A stretch of 64,000 nt of DNA from Actinoplanes campanulatus (GCF_014647795.1 NZ_BMPW01000006.1:186001-250000); one strand, 5' to 3'. Counted from the first letter of the stretch, positions 32,792-43,174 are shown. Notes: generated by a model not told the origin, from the sequence alone. Made by a program: numbers and translations.

Positions 32792-34036
32792 ATGAAAGCA
32801 CCACTGCCCGACAACGAGATCGAGCGGCTGGCGGCGCTGTACTCGCTCGACATCCTCGACAGCCCCCCGGAGAAGGACTTCGACGACATCGTCGCGCTGG
32901 CGGCCGGGGTCTGTGAGGTACCCATCGCGATGGTCAGCCTGGTCGACGCCGATCGGCAGTGGGCCAAGGCCAGGACCGGCTCCGAGGTTGCGGAGACCTC
33001 CCGGGACGTGTCCATCTGCGCCCACGCCATCCTCGGCCGTGACCTGCTCGTCGTTCCGGACACCCGGGCGGACGACCGGTTCGCCGACATCCCGGCGGTG
33101 GCCGCGAGCGGGGGCATCCGGTTCTACGCCGGGATGCCGCTGCTGACCACCGACGGGTTCGCGCTCGGCACCCTCTGCGTCACGGACGTCGAACCGCGGC
33201 GGCTCGACATGGAGCAGCAGCAGGCGCTGCGTGCCCTCGCCCGGCAGGTGACCGCCCAGCTGGAGCTGCGCCGGTACGCCTTCGCGCTGGCCAACACCAC
33301 GGCCCGGCTCCAGGAGCTGGAGCGCCGCAAGGACGACCTGGCCGGTCTGGTCGGCGGGGAGCTGCGGTCGTCGCTGCGGCTCATGTCGGGGTACCTGGAA
33401 CGGCTGGGCGACACCGGCTATCACGACGCCGAGATGGCGGACCTGGTCGGGCGGGCCACGGCGGCGCACGTACGGGGGTTCCGTGAGCTGATCGACCACC
33501 TCACCACGATGGCCGACGCCGGGCTGGGCGGGGACAGCCTGCACATGCGGCAGTGCGACCTCACCCGGGTCACCCAGCGGGCGGTGGAGGCGGTACGCCC
33601 GATCGCCGCCAGCAAGCACATCTGGATCCTCAACCAGGCGGGCGGCCCGTCGTTGCCGATCATCGCCGATCCGGTGCGCCTGGAGCAGGTCCTGACCCAC
33701 CTGCTGTTCGCCGCGGTCAAGTACACGCCGGAGGGCGGCCGGGTGCGGGTCGGCACCGAGATGGAGTCCGGCCCGACCGTACGGCTGGACGACATGGACC
33801 TGCCCGACGGCCTGCGGCCCGACCTGTTCCCGCACCTGTACTACGGGGCCATCGCCAACCCGACCGACGTACCGGGGCCGGACCGGGGGCTGGCCGTCGC
33901 CAAACGCATCCTGGACGCCCATCACGCCACCGTGGCGCTCTCCGACCGGCCGGGCGACGGGACGTCACTGCACGTCGTGTTCCCGTACGCCGAGATGACC
34001 CCGGCCGAGATGATCCGGGACCTGGCCATCGCCTGA
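32792..34036 (+). CDS. GAF protein with degenerate histidine-kinase module
   Basis: A 414-residue soluble protein: GAF domain (about 15-160), a HisKA-like helix pair (175-240) and an HATPase-like C-terminus (245-405). In the HisKA helix the sequence is VGGELRSSL, so Gly189 replaces the phosphoacceptor His. The N-box reads HLLFAAVKYTP, with His303 and Ala307 at the usual Asn positions, and no DxGxG box is evident. The protein therefore cannot be an ordinary kinase; it may act as a ligand-binding scaffold. ATG 32792 has GGAGG upstream. Confidence 0.82.
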   Translation: MKAPLPDNEIERLAALYSLDILDSPPEKDFDDIVALAAGVCEVPIAMVSLVDADRQWAKARTGSEVAETSRDVSICAHAILGRDLLVVPDTRADDRFADIPAVAASGGIRFYAGMPLLTTDGFALGTLCVTDVEPRRLDMEQQQALRALARQVTAQLELRRYAFALANTTARLQELERRKDDLAGLVGGELRSSLRLMSGYLERLGDTGYHDAEMADLVGRATAAHVRGFRELIDHLTTMADAGLGGDSLHMRQCDLTRVTQRAVEAVRPIAASKHIWILNQAGGPSLPIIADPVRLEQVLTHLLFAAVKYTPEGGRVRVGTEMESGPTVRLDDMDLPDGLRPDLFPHLYYGAIANPTDVPGPDRGLAVAKRILDAHHATVALSDRPGDGTSLHVVFPYAEMTPAEMIRDLAIA

Positions 34037-34048
34037 GCACGAGCGGAA

Positions 34049-34085
34049 CCCGCCCCCGATCGGCTGCAGTTCGGTCGGGGGCGGG
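34049..34085. terminator. Bidirectional terminator
   Basis: A perfect 11-bp stem (34049-34059 with 34075-34085) around a 15-nt loop lies between the GAF protein and the convergent glycosyltransferase fusion. Confidence 0.82.
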
Positions 34086-34091
34086 CCGGTC

Positions 34092-36371
34092 TCATCGCCG
34101 CCGTACCGGTGGCCTTCCGTGCGCGCTCGGCGGCCAGGAGTCCACCTCCGGCGCCACCCGCTGCCCGGGCGGCATCGGCGCCGGCGGTGGTGGTGGCGGT
34201 GGAACCGGCGAGCGCGGGGCCAGCCCGGCCCGGTTGAGCTTGTGCCAGCGCAACCGCCCACCGGTCAGGGCCGTGGTCGCCGACTGCAACAGCACCAGAT
34301 ACATCAACTGCCGGTACGCGAACTGCTGCAACGGCAGCCGGAGCAGCGGCTTGAACGACTCCTTGTCGAGGCGGAACGCGACCCCTGCGGTGAACAACTG
34401 GAGGGCCAGCATGCCGAGCCAGGCCGCTACGGTCTCCTGGCGCTCCCAGAAGACCAGGCCGTACACGAGCATGATGTCGACCACCGGCGCCAGCATCGGC
34501 AGCGCCACCCCGAAGAGGGCGAGGAACGGCAGGCCCACCCGCCCGAAGCGGCCGGACGGCCCGGACTCGAAGAGCGACCGCCGGTGCTTCCACATCGCCT
34601 GCATGGTCCCGTAGCTCCACCGGTACCGCTGGCGGTACAGCTGCTCCAACGTGGTCGGCGCCTCGGTCCAGGCCAGGGCGTCCTCCACGTAGACGACGCG
34701 CCACCCTTTCCGGCACAGCGCCATCGTGACGTCGGTGTCCTCGGCCAGGGTCTCGTCGCTGACCCCGCCCACCTGGGCCAGCGCCTCCCGCCGGAACGCG
34801 CCGATCGCGCCGGGCACGGTGGGCATGCAGTTCAGCACCTCGTAGAGGCGGCGGTCCAGGTTGAAGCCGATCACGTACTCGATGTGCTGCCAGGTGGCGA
34901 CCATGGTCTCCCGGTTGCCGACCTTGACGTTGCCGGCCACCGCGCCCACCGACGGGTCGCCGAACGGCTGGACCAGCCGGTGCAGCGCGTCGGGTTCGAA
35001 GACGGTGTCGCCGTCGACCATCACGATCAGGTCGTGCTTCGCCAGCGCTACGCCGGTGTTCAGGGCATTCGGCTTGCCACCGTTGGGCACCCGGACCACC
35101 CGCACGTGCGGCAGGTCCATCCGGTCGACCAGGTCGGCGGTGCCGTCGGTGGAGCCGTCGTCGACCACCACCACCTCGATCATCGGATGGTTGCCGCCGG
35201 CCAGTGAGCGGACCGCGGCCTCGATGCCCTCCTTCTCGTTGTAGGCGGGCACGATCACCGAGACCGGCTCGAACACCTGCGGGCCCCAGCTCCAGCCGGG
35301 CTTGCGCCGCTGCCGGGCGTTGCGCGTCGCGAGCGCGAGCATGAGCAGCGTACGGCCGATGGTCAGCAGCCCGACCACCAGGAAGAGCCCGGCGATCACG
35401 ACGACCATGCCGTCGGCCAGGCTGACCGTCCAGATCAGGGCCATGCCGCGCCACTTGTCGCCGGCCGGCGCCTCGGGGTTGACCGGCAGCGCCGCCGCGG
35501 GAGCGTCCGCGCGTCCGGCGATGCTCAGGTTGAGCCCTTCGGTGACGGTGGTGAAGCGGTAGCCCTGGGCCTTCATCCGCGGGATGAACTCGCGCAGCGC
35601 CGCGACGGTCTGCGAGCGCTCGCCGCCGGCGTCGTGGAAGAGGACGATCGCGGACTCGCCGTCGGCCGGGGTGGCATTGGCGATGATCTCGTCGATCCCG
35701 GGACGCTCCCAGTCCCGGCTGTCCCTGTCGTTGACCACGACCAGGTAGCCGAGGGCGCCGGCCTCCTGGACCAGCTCCCAGTTGTCCCGGTCGATGGCCG
35801 GGTTCTTGGACGAGTACGGGAACCGGGCCAGGTTGGTGTGCACCCCGGCTGCCCGGGCGATCGCCACCTGGTTCTGGGACAGCTCGAGTTCCCGCCGCCA
35901 CGGGGCGAGCTTCTGCATGTTGCGGTGGGTGAAGGTGTGCAGGCCCAGTTCGTGGCCGCCGTCCACGATGTGCTCGGTCAGCTCGGGGTGCCTGGCGACC
36001 TGGGCGCCGACGACGAAGAAGGTGGCGTGGGCGTCCTGCTCGCGCAACACCTCCAGGATCTTCGGCGTCCACACCGGATCGGGTCCGTCGTCGAAGGTGA
36101 GCGCGATGGTGCGCTCCGGCAGCCGGCTGGTGCTCTCCTGGCCGCCGGTGGTGTTGATGATCGGGCCGCCGTCGCGGATCGTCGACGGCACCCCGGCGTA
36201 GTCGCCGGCCTTGCTCGCCACGTGGTCGCCGGCGACCTTGGGGTTGATGTACGTCTGCACGTACAGCACCGCCGTGAAGAACACGACCAGGAGTGTGCCG
36301 AGCAGCACGCGCGGCGGGGGCACGATGCGCCGCCGGTTGCGGGCCCGGGCCCGGCGGGACGGGGGAGTCAC
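34092..36371 (-). CDS. Polysaccharide deacetylase-GT2 glycosyltransferase fusion
   Basis: A 759-residue membrane protein. After one helix (21-40) an external CE4 domain carries TFDDGPD (Asp94-Asp95), HTFTH (His145/His149) and RFPYSSK; the catalytic set is complete. Helices near 320-350 lead to a cytoplasmic GT2 domain (VSVIVPAYNEKEG, MVDGDTVF, EDTDVTM, QRYRW), then three or more helices. It resembles chitin, hyaluronan or poly-GlcNAc synthases joined to their deacetylase, so it may export a partly deacetylated amino-sugar polymer. The Pro-rich tail is cytoplasmic. Start overlaps the stop of 36368-37048 by 4 bp. Confidence 0.9.
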   Translation of the reverse strand: MTPPSRRARARNRRRIVPPPRVLLGTLLVVFFTAVLYVQTYINPKVAGDHVASKAGDYAGVPSTIRDGGPIINTTGGQESTSRLPERTIALTFDDGPDPVWTPKILEVLREQDAHATFFVVGAQVARHPELTEHIVDGGHELGLHTFTHRNMQKLAPWRRELELSQNQVAIARAAGVHTNLARFPYSSKNPAIDRDNWELVQEAGALGYLVVVNDRDSRDWERPGIDEIIANATPADGESAIVLFHDAGGERSQTVAALREFIPRMKAQGYRFTTVTEGLNLSIAGRADAPAAALPVNPEAPAGDKWRGMALIWTVSLADGMVVVIAGLFLVVGLLTIGRTLLMLALATRNARQRRKPGWSWGPQVFEPVSVIVPAYNEKEGIEAAVRSLAGGNHPMIEVVVVDDGSTDGTADLVDRMDLPHVRVVRVPNGGKPNALNTGVALAKHDLIVMVDGDTVFEPDALHRLVQPFGDPSVGAVAGNVKVGNRETMVATWQHIEYVIGFNLDRRLYEVLNCMPTVPGAIGAFRREALAQVGGVSDETLAEDTDVTMALCRKGWRVVYVEDALAWTEAPTTLEQLYRQRYRWSYGTMQAMWKHRRSLFESGPSGRFGRVGLPFLALFGVALPMLAPVVDIMLVYGLVFWERQETVAAWLGMLALQLFTAGVAFRLDKESFKPLLRLPLQQFAYRQLMYLVLLQSATTALTGGRLRWHKLNRAGLAPRSPVPPPPPPPAPMPPGQRVAPEVDSWPPSAHGRPPVRRR

Positions 36372-37048
36372 GGGGCGGCCCGGGTGGACGGTGGAGTGCT
36401 GTCGGCGGCCGGTGACAGCGACGGCGGGGGCGGAGGCGTACCGGTGTCCTCGGCCGGCACCGGGCCGCCGCCACCCTCACCGCCGGAGTCGGGGACCACC
36501 GGCGGGGCCGGCGGCACCGGCTCGCTCGGGTTCGGGACCGGGGTGTCCGTCGAGGTGGGGGTCGGTGTCGGCGTCTTGGTGGACTCCAGCGTCCTGGTCT
36601 CCGTGGCGCTGGGTGTTCCGGCGGCCGATGGCCGGGTGGTCGACTGCGCCGGCTTGCTGGAGGTCTTCGCGGACTGGCTCGCGGTACGGCGTTCGGTGCC
36701 GCCGGTACGCCGCTCCACCGACTCGACATGCCTGGTCGGGGTGGCGTTCGGCGTGGGTGTCGGCGCCGGGGTGGGACGGGCCGTGGGCTTCTGCTCCTCG
36801 TCCTCGTCGTCCTCGTCCAGTCCGGGCAGCGGGAACACCGCGCTCGAGCTCACCGGACCGCCGGCCAGGCTGATGCCGACCAGGCCCCCGTACACGACGA
36901 GAAGGATGCCGAAGGCCAGTGCGAGGCGCCGGAGCAACCGGCTGCGCCGTCCGGTGGAGTCCACGAACACCGGCGCCGGCTCCGGCACGGTGATCACTTC
37001 CGTGGGGAGGTGAGGGTCGTGTGGGTCTCTGGGCTCCTGCGAAGTCAC
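36368..37048 (-). CDS. Membrane-anchored Pro/Thr-rich protein
   Basis: A 226-residue protein with a short cytoplasmic start, one helix (about 37-62, LALAFGILLVVYGGLVGISL), an acidic patch (DEDDEDEEQ) and a 130-residue extracellular tail of Pro, Thr, Ser and Glu. The tail looks like a wall-spanning spacer and could be O-mannosylated. GTG 37048 is 6 nt from a TAAGCT box (37060-37055). The stop overlaps the deacetylase-GT2 start (ATGA), so they form an operon. Confidence 0.72.
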   Translation of the reverse strand: MTSQEPRDPHDPHLPTEVITVPEPAPVFVDSTGRRSRLLRRLALAFGILLVVYGGLVGISLAGGPVSSSAVFPLPGLDEDDEDEEQKPTARPTPAPTPTPNATPTRHVESVERRTGGTERRTASQSAKTSSKPAQSTTRPSAAGTPSATETRTLESTKTPTPTPTSTDTPVPNPSEPVPPAPPVVPDSGGEGGGGPVPAEDTGTPPPPPSLSPAADSTPPSTRAAP

Positions 37049-37477
37049 GCGGCGAGCTTAAGAACATTTATCGCGATCTTGGCACAGATCACTCACAAGG
37101 GGGACGGTCGACTGATCCACTGAAATAGGACGAAATGCCATGCGTGGCGATTTGGCCGGTCGGAGGGGGTGTGAACCCGTTTCGCTGACCAGCGGCGCGG
37201 CATCGGATCGAAAGACGTTATGCCGTTATCCGAAGCAATTTACTGTCGTATTCCCGACTGCGCGGCCGAGCAATTCTCGCGAAACGATAAAGCCGATAAG
37301 AGAAGTATGAACTTAATGTCTGAATCGCTGTGATGGTGGGAGCGACACGACAAACTCCTGGCCGCACCCGTTGTGCACGCCATCCGACCTAGTTAAGCTC
37401 TTGTTGCGCGCCCCAATCGCCCGCTTCCCCCGTGGCAGGCGATCGGGGCGCGCCCTTCTGTTTCCGGGCTGTCGCCG
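37049..37477. other. 429-bp gap between head and tail of two minus-strand operons
   Basis: No gene seen. The left end holds the leaderless promoter of the Pro/Thr-rich protein, the middle is A+T-rich for this genome (37200-37330), and the right end holds the pmt terminator. Confidence 0.5.
37406..37453 (-). terminator. Terminator of pmt
   Basis: A 19-bp stem (37406-37424 with 37435-37453), interrupted by two mispairs that can become wobble pairs on one strand, with a 10-nt loop, 25 bp beyond the pmt stop. Confidence 0.75.
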
Positions 37478-39061
37478 CTAGATCCAGCGGCCCCCGAGCC
37501 ACATGCGCACCGACCAGTCGTCGTAGGGCAGCAGTGTGCCCACGAAGACCGGGTAGAAATAGGCGAAACACAGCGCGACCAGGACGACGTAGGTGGACAC
37601 CGCGACGGCGCCGATGAGCTGCCGGTCGGAACGGTTCGCCCCCGCCGCCATCCCGCCCGGGGGCGTCATGATCGCCCCGAGCACGTAGACCACCGCCAGG
37701 ATCAGGAACGGCAGCGCCGGCATCACGTAGAACGCGAACATCGTGCGCCCGTCCTTGACCGCGAAGTAGAACCACGGCAGCAGGCCGGCCACCGCGCCGG
37801 TCATGATCGCGTAGGCCCGCCAGTCGCGCCGGGCGATCCCGAACCAGGTCAGCGCGCCGAGCGCCGGCAGGAACGACCACCACAGGATCGGCGTACCCAG
37901 AAGCAGGATCTCGGCGGCGCAGCTCGGCGCCCCGCAGTTGCCGGCCGTGCTCCAGTAGAAGGCCACCGGACGGCCCAGCAGCAGCCACTGCCACGGCCAC
38001 GACTGGTAGGTGTGCTTCTCGGTCAGTCCGGTGTGGAAGTTGAACGCCTCGGAGTGGTAGTGGGCCAGGTTGAGCAGCGCCCCGACGACCGGCGGTTCGC
38101 TCCACCCGTTGTCCGCCCGGTAGTGCCGGAAGTAGCCGTTGTCGGTGACGAACCAGCCGGTCCAACTGGCCAGGTAGACGCCGATGGCCAGACCGAAGCA
38201 GAGCAGCAGCCAGCCCAGGTCGCCGAGGATGCCGGCCAGCACCGGCCCGCGCACCCCGGCGGAGCGCCGCGCCTGCACCCGCCAGACGATCACCAGGGCC
38301 GCGAAGAACGGCGCGAAGAAGGCGGCGCTCCACTTGACACTGCACGCCATGCCGAAGGTGATCCCGGCGGCCAGCAGCCACCACGGCACGATCAGCGGCA
38401 CGGTCGGCGTCTTCTCCGGGTCGTAGCCCCGCTCCAGCGCCCGCAGCCAGCGGCGGCGGTAGTGGTCCCGGTCCAGCACCAGGGCGCCGAAGGTCATCAG
38501 GATGAACAGGCCGATGAAGATGTCCAGCAGCGACGTCCGGGAGAGGACCAGCTGGAAGCCGTCCAGCGTCATCAGCAGACCGGCGATCCCGGCCAGCACG
38601 ATCGAGTGGAACAGCCGGAACGCGATCCGGATGAGGATCAGCACCATCAGCGTGCCGGCGACCGCGGTGGAGAACCGCCAGCCCAGCTCGTTGTTGCCGT
38701 ACACCGTCTCGCCGAGCGCGATCAGCCACTTGCCGAGCGGGGGGTGCACGACGTACGCCGCGCCGTTGACCTTCTCGTCCCACTCGAAGCCGTGCTGGAG
38801 CATGTCCCAGGCGTCGGTCGGGTAGCAGACCTCGTCGAAGATGTAACCCTTCGGCTTGTCCAGCCCGGCGAACCGCAGGATGCCGGCCACCGTGACGATG
38901 ATCAGGGTGATGAGCCACGAGTACGGATTGAACCGTTGGTCCAGCGTCGACAGCCGACGCCGGACGATCTCGGGCACATCACGCATGCTTGGGGATGACC
39001 CTGTCCCGGCGGTGGGGTCCGCGGGGGTGAGGTCTGTGTCAGCTGTCGCCGCCGTCGTCAC
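37478..39061 (-). CDS. pmt: Dolichyl-phosphate-mannose-protein mannosyltransferase
   Basis: A 527-residue GT39 enzyme with about eleven membrane helices. The catalytic Asp76-Glu77 is in YIFDEVCY, and HPPLGKWLIALGE follows in the first outer loop. It transfers mannose from polyprenyl-phosphate-mannose to Ser/Thr of Sec-exported proteins. It matches Rv1002c and diverges from rsmI, as in mycobacteria. GTG 39061 is 6 nt after a TACGAT box. Confidence 0.93.
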   Translation of the reverse strand: MTTAATADTDLTPADPTAGTGSSPSMRDVPEIVRRRLSTLDQRFNPYSWLITLIIVTVAGILRFAGLDKPKGYIFDEVCYPTDAWDMLQHGFEWDEKVNGAAYVVHPPLGKWLIALGETVYGNNELGWRFSTAVAGTLMVLILIRIAFRLFHSIVLAGIAGLLMTLDGFQLVLSRTSLLDIFIGLFILMTFGALVLDRDHYRRRWLRALERGYDPEKTPTVPLIVPWWLLAAGITFGMACSVKWSAAFFAPFFAALVIVWRVQARRSAGVRGPVLAGILGDLGWLLLCFGLAIGVYLASWTGWFVTDNGYFRHYRADNGWSEPPVVGALLNLAHYHSEAFNFHTGLTEKHTYQSWPWQWLLLGRPVAFYWSTAGNCGAPSCAAEILLLGTPILWWSFLPALGALTWFGIARRDWRAYAIMTGAVAGLLPWFYFAVKDGRTMFAFYVMPALPFLILAVVYVLGAIMTPPGGMAAGANRSDRQLIGAVAVSTYVVLVALCFAYFYPVFVGTLLPYDDWSVRMWLGGRWI

Positions 39062-39136
39062 CCCGCGATCGTAGGACGGAAGCCTGAGAAGCGATGCCCG
39101 CCATCACCACCTCTTGCCATGTGATGGACTTTTGCG

Positions 39137-39988
39137 ATGCCTGATGACGAAGAAGCCGGCGGACGGGTGATCCTGGTGGGTGCCCCGCTGGGCAACACCG
39201 GCGACGCCTCGGCCCGGTTGCGCGAGGTCCTGGCCTCGGCAGATGTGATCGCCGCGGAGGACACCCGGCGGCTCGGCCGGCTCGCCCGGGACCTCGATGT
39301 CACCGTGCGCGGCCGGATCGTCTCCTACTTCGAGGGCAACGACGAACGGCGTACCCCCGAACTGGTCGAGGCGCTGCGCGACGGCTCGGTCGTCGCCGTC
39401 GTCACCGACGGCGGCATGCCGAGCGTCTCCGACCCCGGCTTCCGGTTGGTCCGGGCGGCGCTCGACGCCGGTTTCCCGGTCACCTCGGCGCCCGGGCCGA
39501 GCGCGGTCACCACGGCGCTGGCCCTCTCCGGCCTGCCCAGCGACCGGTTCGTCTTCGAGGGCTTCCTGCCCCGGTCCGGCTCGAACCGCCGCTCCCGCCT
39601 CCGCGAACTGGCCGCCGAGCCGCGCACGCTGGTGTTCTTCGAGGCGCCGCACCGGATCGGCGGCGCGCTCGAGGACCTGGCCGCGATCTTCGGGGCGGAC
39701 CGGCCGGCCGCCCTCTGCCGGGAGCTCACCAAGACGTACGAGGAGATCCGCCGGGACACCCTCGCCGAGCTCGCCGCGAACGCCGCGGCGGATCCGCCGC
39801 GCGGCGAGATCACCCTGGTGGTCGCGGGCGCGCCGGCCGGGCCGCCGGAACGGCCCGGCGACGACGAGCTGCGTGCCGAGGTCGCCCGGCGGGAGGCCGC
39901 CGGCGCTTCCCGCCGGGACGCGATCCAGTCGGTGGCCGACGCTTATCAGCTGCGCAAACGCGACGTCTACGCCCTGATACACCATTGA
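39137..39988 (+). CDS. rsmI: 16S rRNA (cytidine1402-2'-O)-methyltransferase
   Basis: A 283-residue tetrapyrrole-methylase-fold enzyme. GAPLGNTGDASARL, AAEDTRRL, VTDGGMPSVSDPG and SGLPSDRFVFEGFLP are RsmI signatures. It methylates the ribose of C1402 in the 16S rRNA P site. Divergent from pmt over 75 bp. Confidence 0.94.
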   Translation: MPDDEEAGGRVILVGAPLGNTGDASARLREVLASADVIAAEDTRRLGRLARDLDVTVRGRIVSYFEGNDERRTPELVEALRDGSVVAVVTDGGMPSVSDPGFRLVRAALDAGFPVTSAPGPSAVTTALALSGLPSDRFVFEGFLPRSGSNRRSRLRELAAEPRTLVFFEAPHRIGGALEDLAAIFGADRPAALCRELTKTYEEIRRDTLAELAANAAADPPRGEITLVVAGAPAGPPERPGDDELRAEVARREAAGASRRDAIQSVADAYQLRKRDVYALIHH

Positions 39989-40053
39989 TTCGTACGGCTA
40001 CCCGAACCGATTCGGAGGAAATACGCTAAGCACGGTCCCGCCCAGCCGACGGT

Positions 40054-41085
40054 TCAGTAGGCCGCGACCAGGAAGCCGCTCAGCAGCAGGAACGGGCCGA
40101 GGAAGCTGGCGATCAGGGCACTGCGCCGGGTGGGCCGGGACGGCAGCCGCCGTGCCCCGGTCGCCTCGGCGATGCCGTAGCCGCAGATCGCCACGAGCAG
40201 GAAGCCGAGCCCCCAGCGCAGGTGCATGAGCGCCCCGGCCGGCGCCGCGTAGGCCTGGTCGCTGTCCGGGCTGACCATCCGGGCCGAGGACACCGCGCCC
40301 GTCTGCCGTCCCGCGCCGGAGATGCCGAGCAGCGTCACCCGGGAGACGCTGTAGTGCCCGTCGAGCGAGGCGAACCGCCCGGCGCAGCGCTGGGCCAGGC
40401 CGTCGCCGCGGCAGTGGGTGGTGGTCGCGTACCCCCGGTCGCCGTGCCCCACCGCCAGCCAGAACGGCTCCGCGCTGACCCAGCCGAAGAAGGCCGCCAC
40501 CAGGCTCAGCAGGACCAGCGCGAACAGCGCGCTCAGCGGGTTGTGGTCGGCCGGCCGGCGGCGCCGGCCGGGCCGGTGGTCGGCGCGTGCCGCGTCGTTG
40601 CGGGCGCGCTCCTCCTCGGTGAGCCAGAACGGTGAGTTCTCCATCCGCTCCAGGCGGGCCTCGACGTCGGGGCAGCCGATCACCTCGGGCAGCGGCGTGA
40701 CCCCGGGCCGGGGCTCCCGCTCCGGGCCGCCCTCGACGATCATCAGCTCGCCCGCGGTGGCGAGCCGGGAGCCACCGGGCGCGGCGCCCGGTTCGGTCAG
40801 CCGGGCGGGCGGTCCCGGCTCCTCGGCGGGTTCCGGGCGGTCCCGGTGTTCCCGGCGGTCGCGGCGGTCCCGGTTCTCCAGGCGGTCCAGGTGTTCCAGA
40901 CGGTTCAGGTGCTCGGTGAGGTCACGGACCCCGGCGACGTGGGCGGCGGCCGACGACGGATCTTCGGCGTCCGGCCGGTCCCGGTCGTCCTCGCCGTGCC
41001 ACCAGGCGCCGTCGGGGTCGGACAGGGTCCACGGGTTGCCCTGGTCACGGGGCGGTTCCGCGGGCTGTGGAGCGTCTCCGGTCAT
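40054..41085 (-). CDS. Hypothetical membrane protein
   Basis: A 343-residue protein: a long charged cytoplasmic N-terminus with heptad-like [18 protein letters not shown] repeats (about 50-80), then four hydrophobic helices (about 187-207 and three toward the C-terminus), and two cysteines (HCRGDG, RCAGR) in an outer loop between them. No family recognised. ATG 41085 is chosen since the frame upstream is not conserved-looking and metG's promoter lies beyond. It diverges from metG. Confidence 0.65.
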   Translation of the reverse strand: MTGDAPQPAEPPRDQGNPWTLSDPDGAWWHGEDDRDRPDAEDPSSAAAHVAGVRDLTEHLNRLEHLDRLENRDRRDRREHRDRPEPAEEPGPPARLTEPGAAPGGSRLATAGELMIVEGGPEREPRPGVTPLPEVIGCPDVEARLERMENSPFWLTEEERARNDAARADHRPGRRRRPADHNPLSALFALVLLSLVAAFFGWVSAEPFWLAVGHGDRGYATTTHCRGDGLAQRCAGRFASLDGHYSVSRVTLLGISGAGRQTGAVSSARMVSPDSDQAYAAPAGALMHLRWGLGFLLVAICGYGIAEATGARRLPSRPTRRSALIASFLGPFLLLSGFLVAAY

Positions 41086-41203
41086 TTGCCCATTGAATGC
41101 CCCGGCCCGTCGGTGATCACGTTCCTGATGGGGCGTGTCGGGACAAATCGGCATACCAGCGCGGGAGGAGGCAATCCGTTCGCGAACCCCTGGGAGCGGT
41201 CAC

Positions 41204-41209
41204 TACGCT
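41204..41209 (+). promoter_or_regulatory. Leaderless promoter of metG
   Basis: TACGCT ends 8 nt before the metG ATG at 41218, with no Shine-Dalgarno between. Confidence 0.5.
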
Positions 41210-41217
41210 TGGACACC

Positions 41218-43026
41218 ATGAGTCACGTTCTCGCCGCGGTTGCCTGGCCCTACGCCAACGGCCCCCGCCACATCGGTCATGTGTCCGGCTTCGGGGTGCC
41301 GTCCGACGTCTTCAGCCGGTACATGCGGATGGCCGGTCACGACGTGCTCATGGTCTCCGGCACGGATGAGCACGGCACCCCGATCCAGGTGCAGGCCGAC
41401 GCCGACGGGGTGACCCCGCGTCAGCTCGCCGACCGGTACAACCGGGTGATCGTGGAGGACCTGCACGGGCTCGGCCTGTCGTACGACCTGTTCACCCGGA
41501 CCACCACGCGCAACCACTACGCGATCGTCCAGGAGCTGTTCGAGGGGCTGCACCGGAACGGCTACATCGTCGCCCGGACCACCCTCGGCGCGATCTCCCC
41601 GTCCACCGGCCGCACCCTGCCCGACCGGTACATCGAGGGCACCTGCCCGATCTGCGGCTACGAGGGCGCCCGCGGCGACCAGTGCGACAACTGCGGCAAC
41701 CAGCTCGACCCGGAGCAGCTGCTGAACCCGCGCTCCCGGATCAACGGCGAGGTCCCGCAGTTCGTCGAGACCGAGCACTTCTTCCTCGACCTGCCGGCCT
41801 TCGCCGAGGCGATCGGCGGCTGGCTGGACCGCCGGGAGAACTGGCGGCCCAACGTCCTCAAGTTCTCCCGCAACCTGCTCGACGACCTCCAGCCCCGGGC
41901 CATCACCCGGGACCTGGAGTGGGGCGTGCCGATCCCGCTGGACGGCTGGCGGGACCGCAACGACAAGCGCATCTACGTGTGGTTCGACGCGGTCATCGGC
42001 TACCTGTCGGCGTCCATCGAGTGGGCCCGGCGCAGCGGTGACCCGGAGGCCTGGCGGCAGTGGTGGTCGGCCGACGCGCAGGGCAAGGACGCCCTCGGCT
42101 ACTACTTCATGGGCAAGGACAACATCGTCTTCCACTCGGTGATCTGGCCGGCCCTGCTCCTCGGCTACTCCGGCGAGGGCGACTCCGGCGGCACGGCCGG
42201 CGAGTTCGGCAAGCTCAACCTGCCCACCGAGGTGGTCTCCAGCGAGTACCTGACGATGGAGGGCAAGAAGTTCTCCTCGTCCCGCCGGGTGGTCATCTAC
42301 GTGCGCGACTTCCTGGAGCGGTACGACGCCGACGCCCTGCGCTACTTCATCGCGGCGGCCGGGCCGGAGTCCAACGACACCGACTTCACCTGGGCCGAGT
42401 TCGTCCGGCGCAACAACGACGAGCTGGTGGCAGGCTGGGGCAACCTGGTCAACCGGTCGATCTCGCTGACCGCGAAGAACTTCGGCGAGATCCCGGCGGC
42501 CGGTCCGCTGACGCCGGAGGACGAGGCGGTCCTCGAGGTGGCGAAGGCCGGGTTCGCCACGGTCGGCGAGCTGATCGGCAAGCACCGGCAGAAGGCGGCG
42601 ATCGGCGAGGCCATGCGGGTGGTCGCCGAGGCCAACCGGTACCTGTCCGAGCAGGCCCCGTGGAAGCTCAAGTCCGATGAGGACAAGCCGCGCCAGGCCA
42701 CCGTCCTGCACGTCGCGCTCCAGGTGGTGAGCGACGCCAACACGCTGCTCACCCCGTTCCTGCCGCACTCCGCGCAGAAGGTTTTCGAGCTGCTCGGCGG
42801 CGAGGGCGTGCACGCCCCGATGCCGCGCATCGAGGAGGTCGAGGACCTGGACGGCGGCCCCGGCTACCCGGTGCTGACCGGTGACTACCGGACCGGCGCC
42901 CGCTGGGAGTCGGTGCCGCTGGTGGCCGGCACCCCGCTGGCCGCGCCGACGCCGGTGTTCCGCAAGCTCGACCCGTCGGTGATCGAGGAGGAGCTGGCCC
43001 GCCTGGAAGGTGGCGACGAGTCCTGA
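41218..43026 (+). CDS. metG: Methionyl-tRNA synthetase
   Basis: A 602-residue class I synthetase. [11 protein letters not shown] holds the HIGH motif, CPICGYEG and DQCDNCG the zinc knuckle, and KKFSSSR the KMSKS-type loop; an anticodon-binding helical domain ends the protein. There is no C-terminal tRNA-binding EMAP-like domain. ATG 41218 was chosen because the HIGH half begins within 20 residues and a TACGCT box lies just upstream. Confidence 0.96.
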   Translation: MSHVLAAVAWPYANGPRHIGHVSGFGVPSDVFSRYMRMAGHDVLMVSGTDEHGTPIQVQADADGVTPRQLADRYNRVIVEDLHGLGLSYDLFTRTTTRNHYAIVQELFEGLHRNGYIVARTTLGAISPSTGRTLPDRYIEGTCPICGYEGARGDQCDNCGNQLDPEQLLNPRSRINGEVPQFVETEHFFLDLPAFAEAIGGWLDRRENWRPNVLKFSRNLLDDLQPRAITRDLEWGVPIPLDGWRDRNDKRIYVWFDAVIGYLSASIEWARRSGDPEAWRQWWSADAQGKDALGYYFMGKDNIVFHSVIWPALLLGYSGEGDSGGTAGEFGKLNLPTEVVSSEYLTMEGKKFSSSRRVVIYVRDFLERYDADALRYFIAAAGPESNDTDFTWAEFVRRNNDELVAGWGNLVNRSISLTAKNFGEIPAAGPLTPEDEAVLEVAKAGFATVGELIGKHRQKAAIGEAMRVVAEANRYLSEQAPWKLKSDEDKPRQATVLHVALQVVSDANTLLTPFLPHSAQKVFELLGGEGVHAPMPRIEEVEDLDGGPGYPVLTGDYRTGARWESVPLVAGTPLAAPTPVFRKLDPSVIEEELARLEGGDES

Positions 43027-43035
43027 GTCGACTTC

Positions 43036-43071
43036 GATGCCCACCGGATTGTGATCAATCCGGTGGGCATC
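43036..43071 (+). terminator. Terminator of metG
   Basis: A perfect 15-bp stem (43036-43050 with 43057-43071) with a 6-nt loop starts 10 bp past the metG stop. Confidence 0.88.
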
Positions 43072-43174
43072 GTCGTTGTTAAATGACGTTGATCGCTGAT
43101 CATCGGTTCGGTATCTTCACAGTGCCACGGGGACGGGGGCGTTTCGTCGGTACGTCTTGGTAACGACCAATTCG

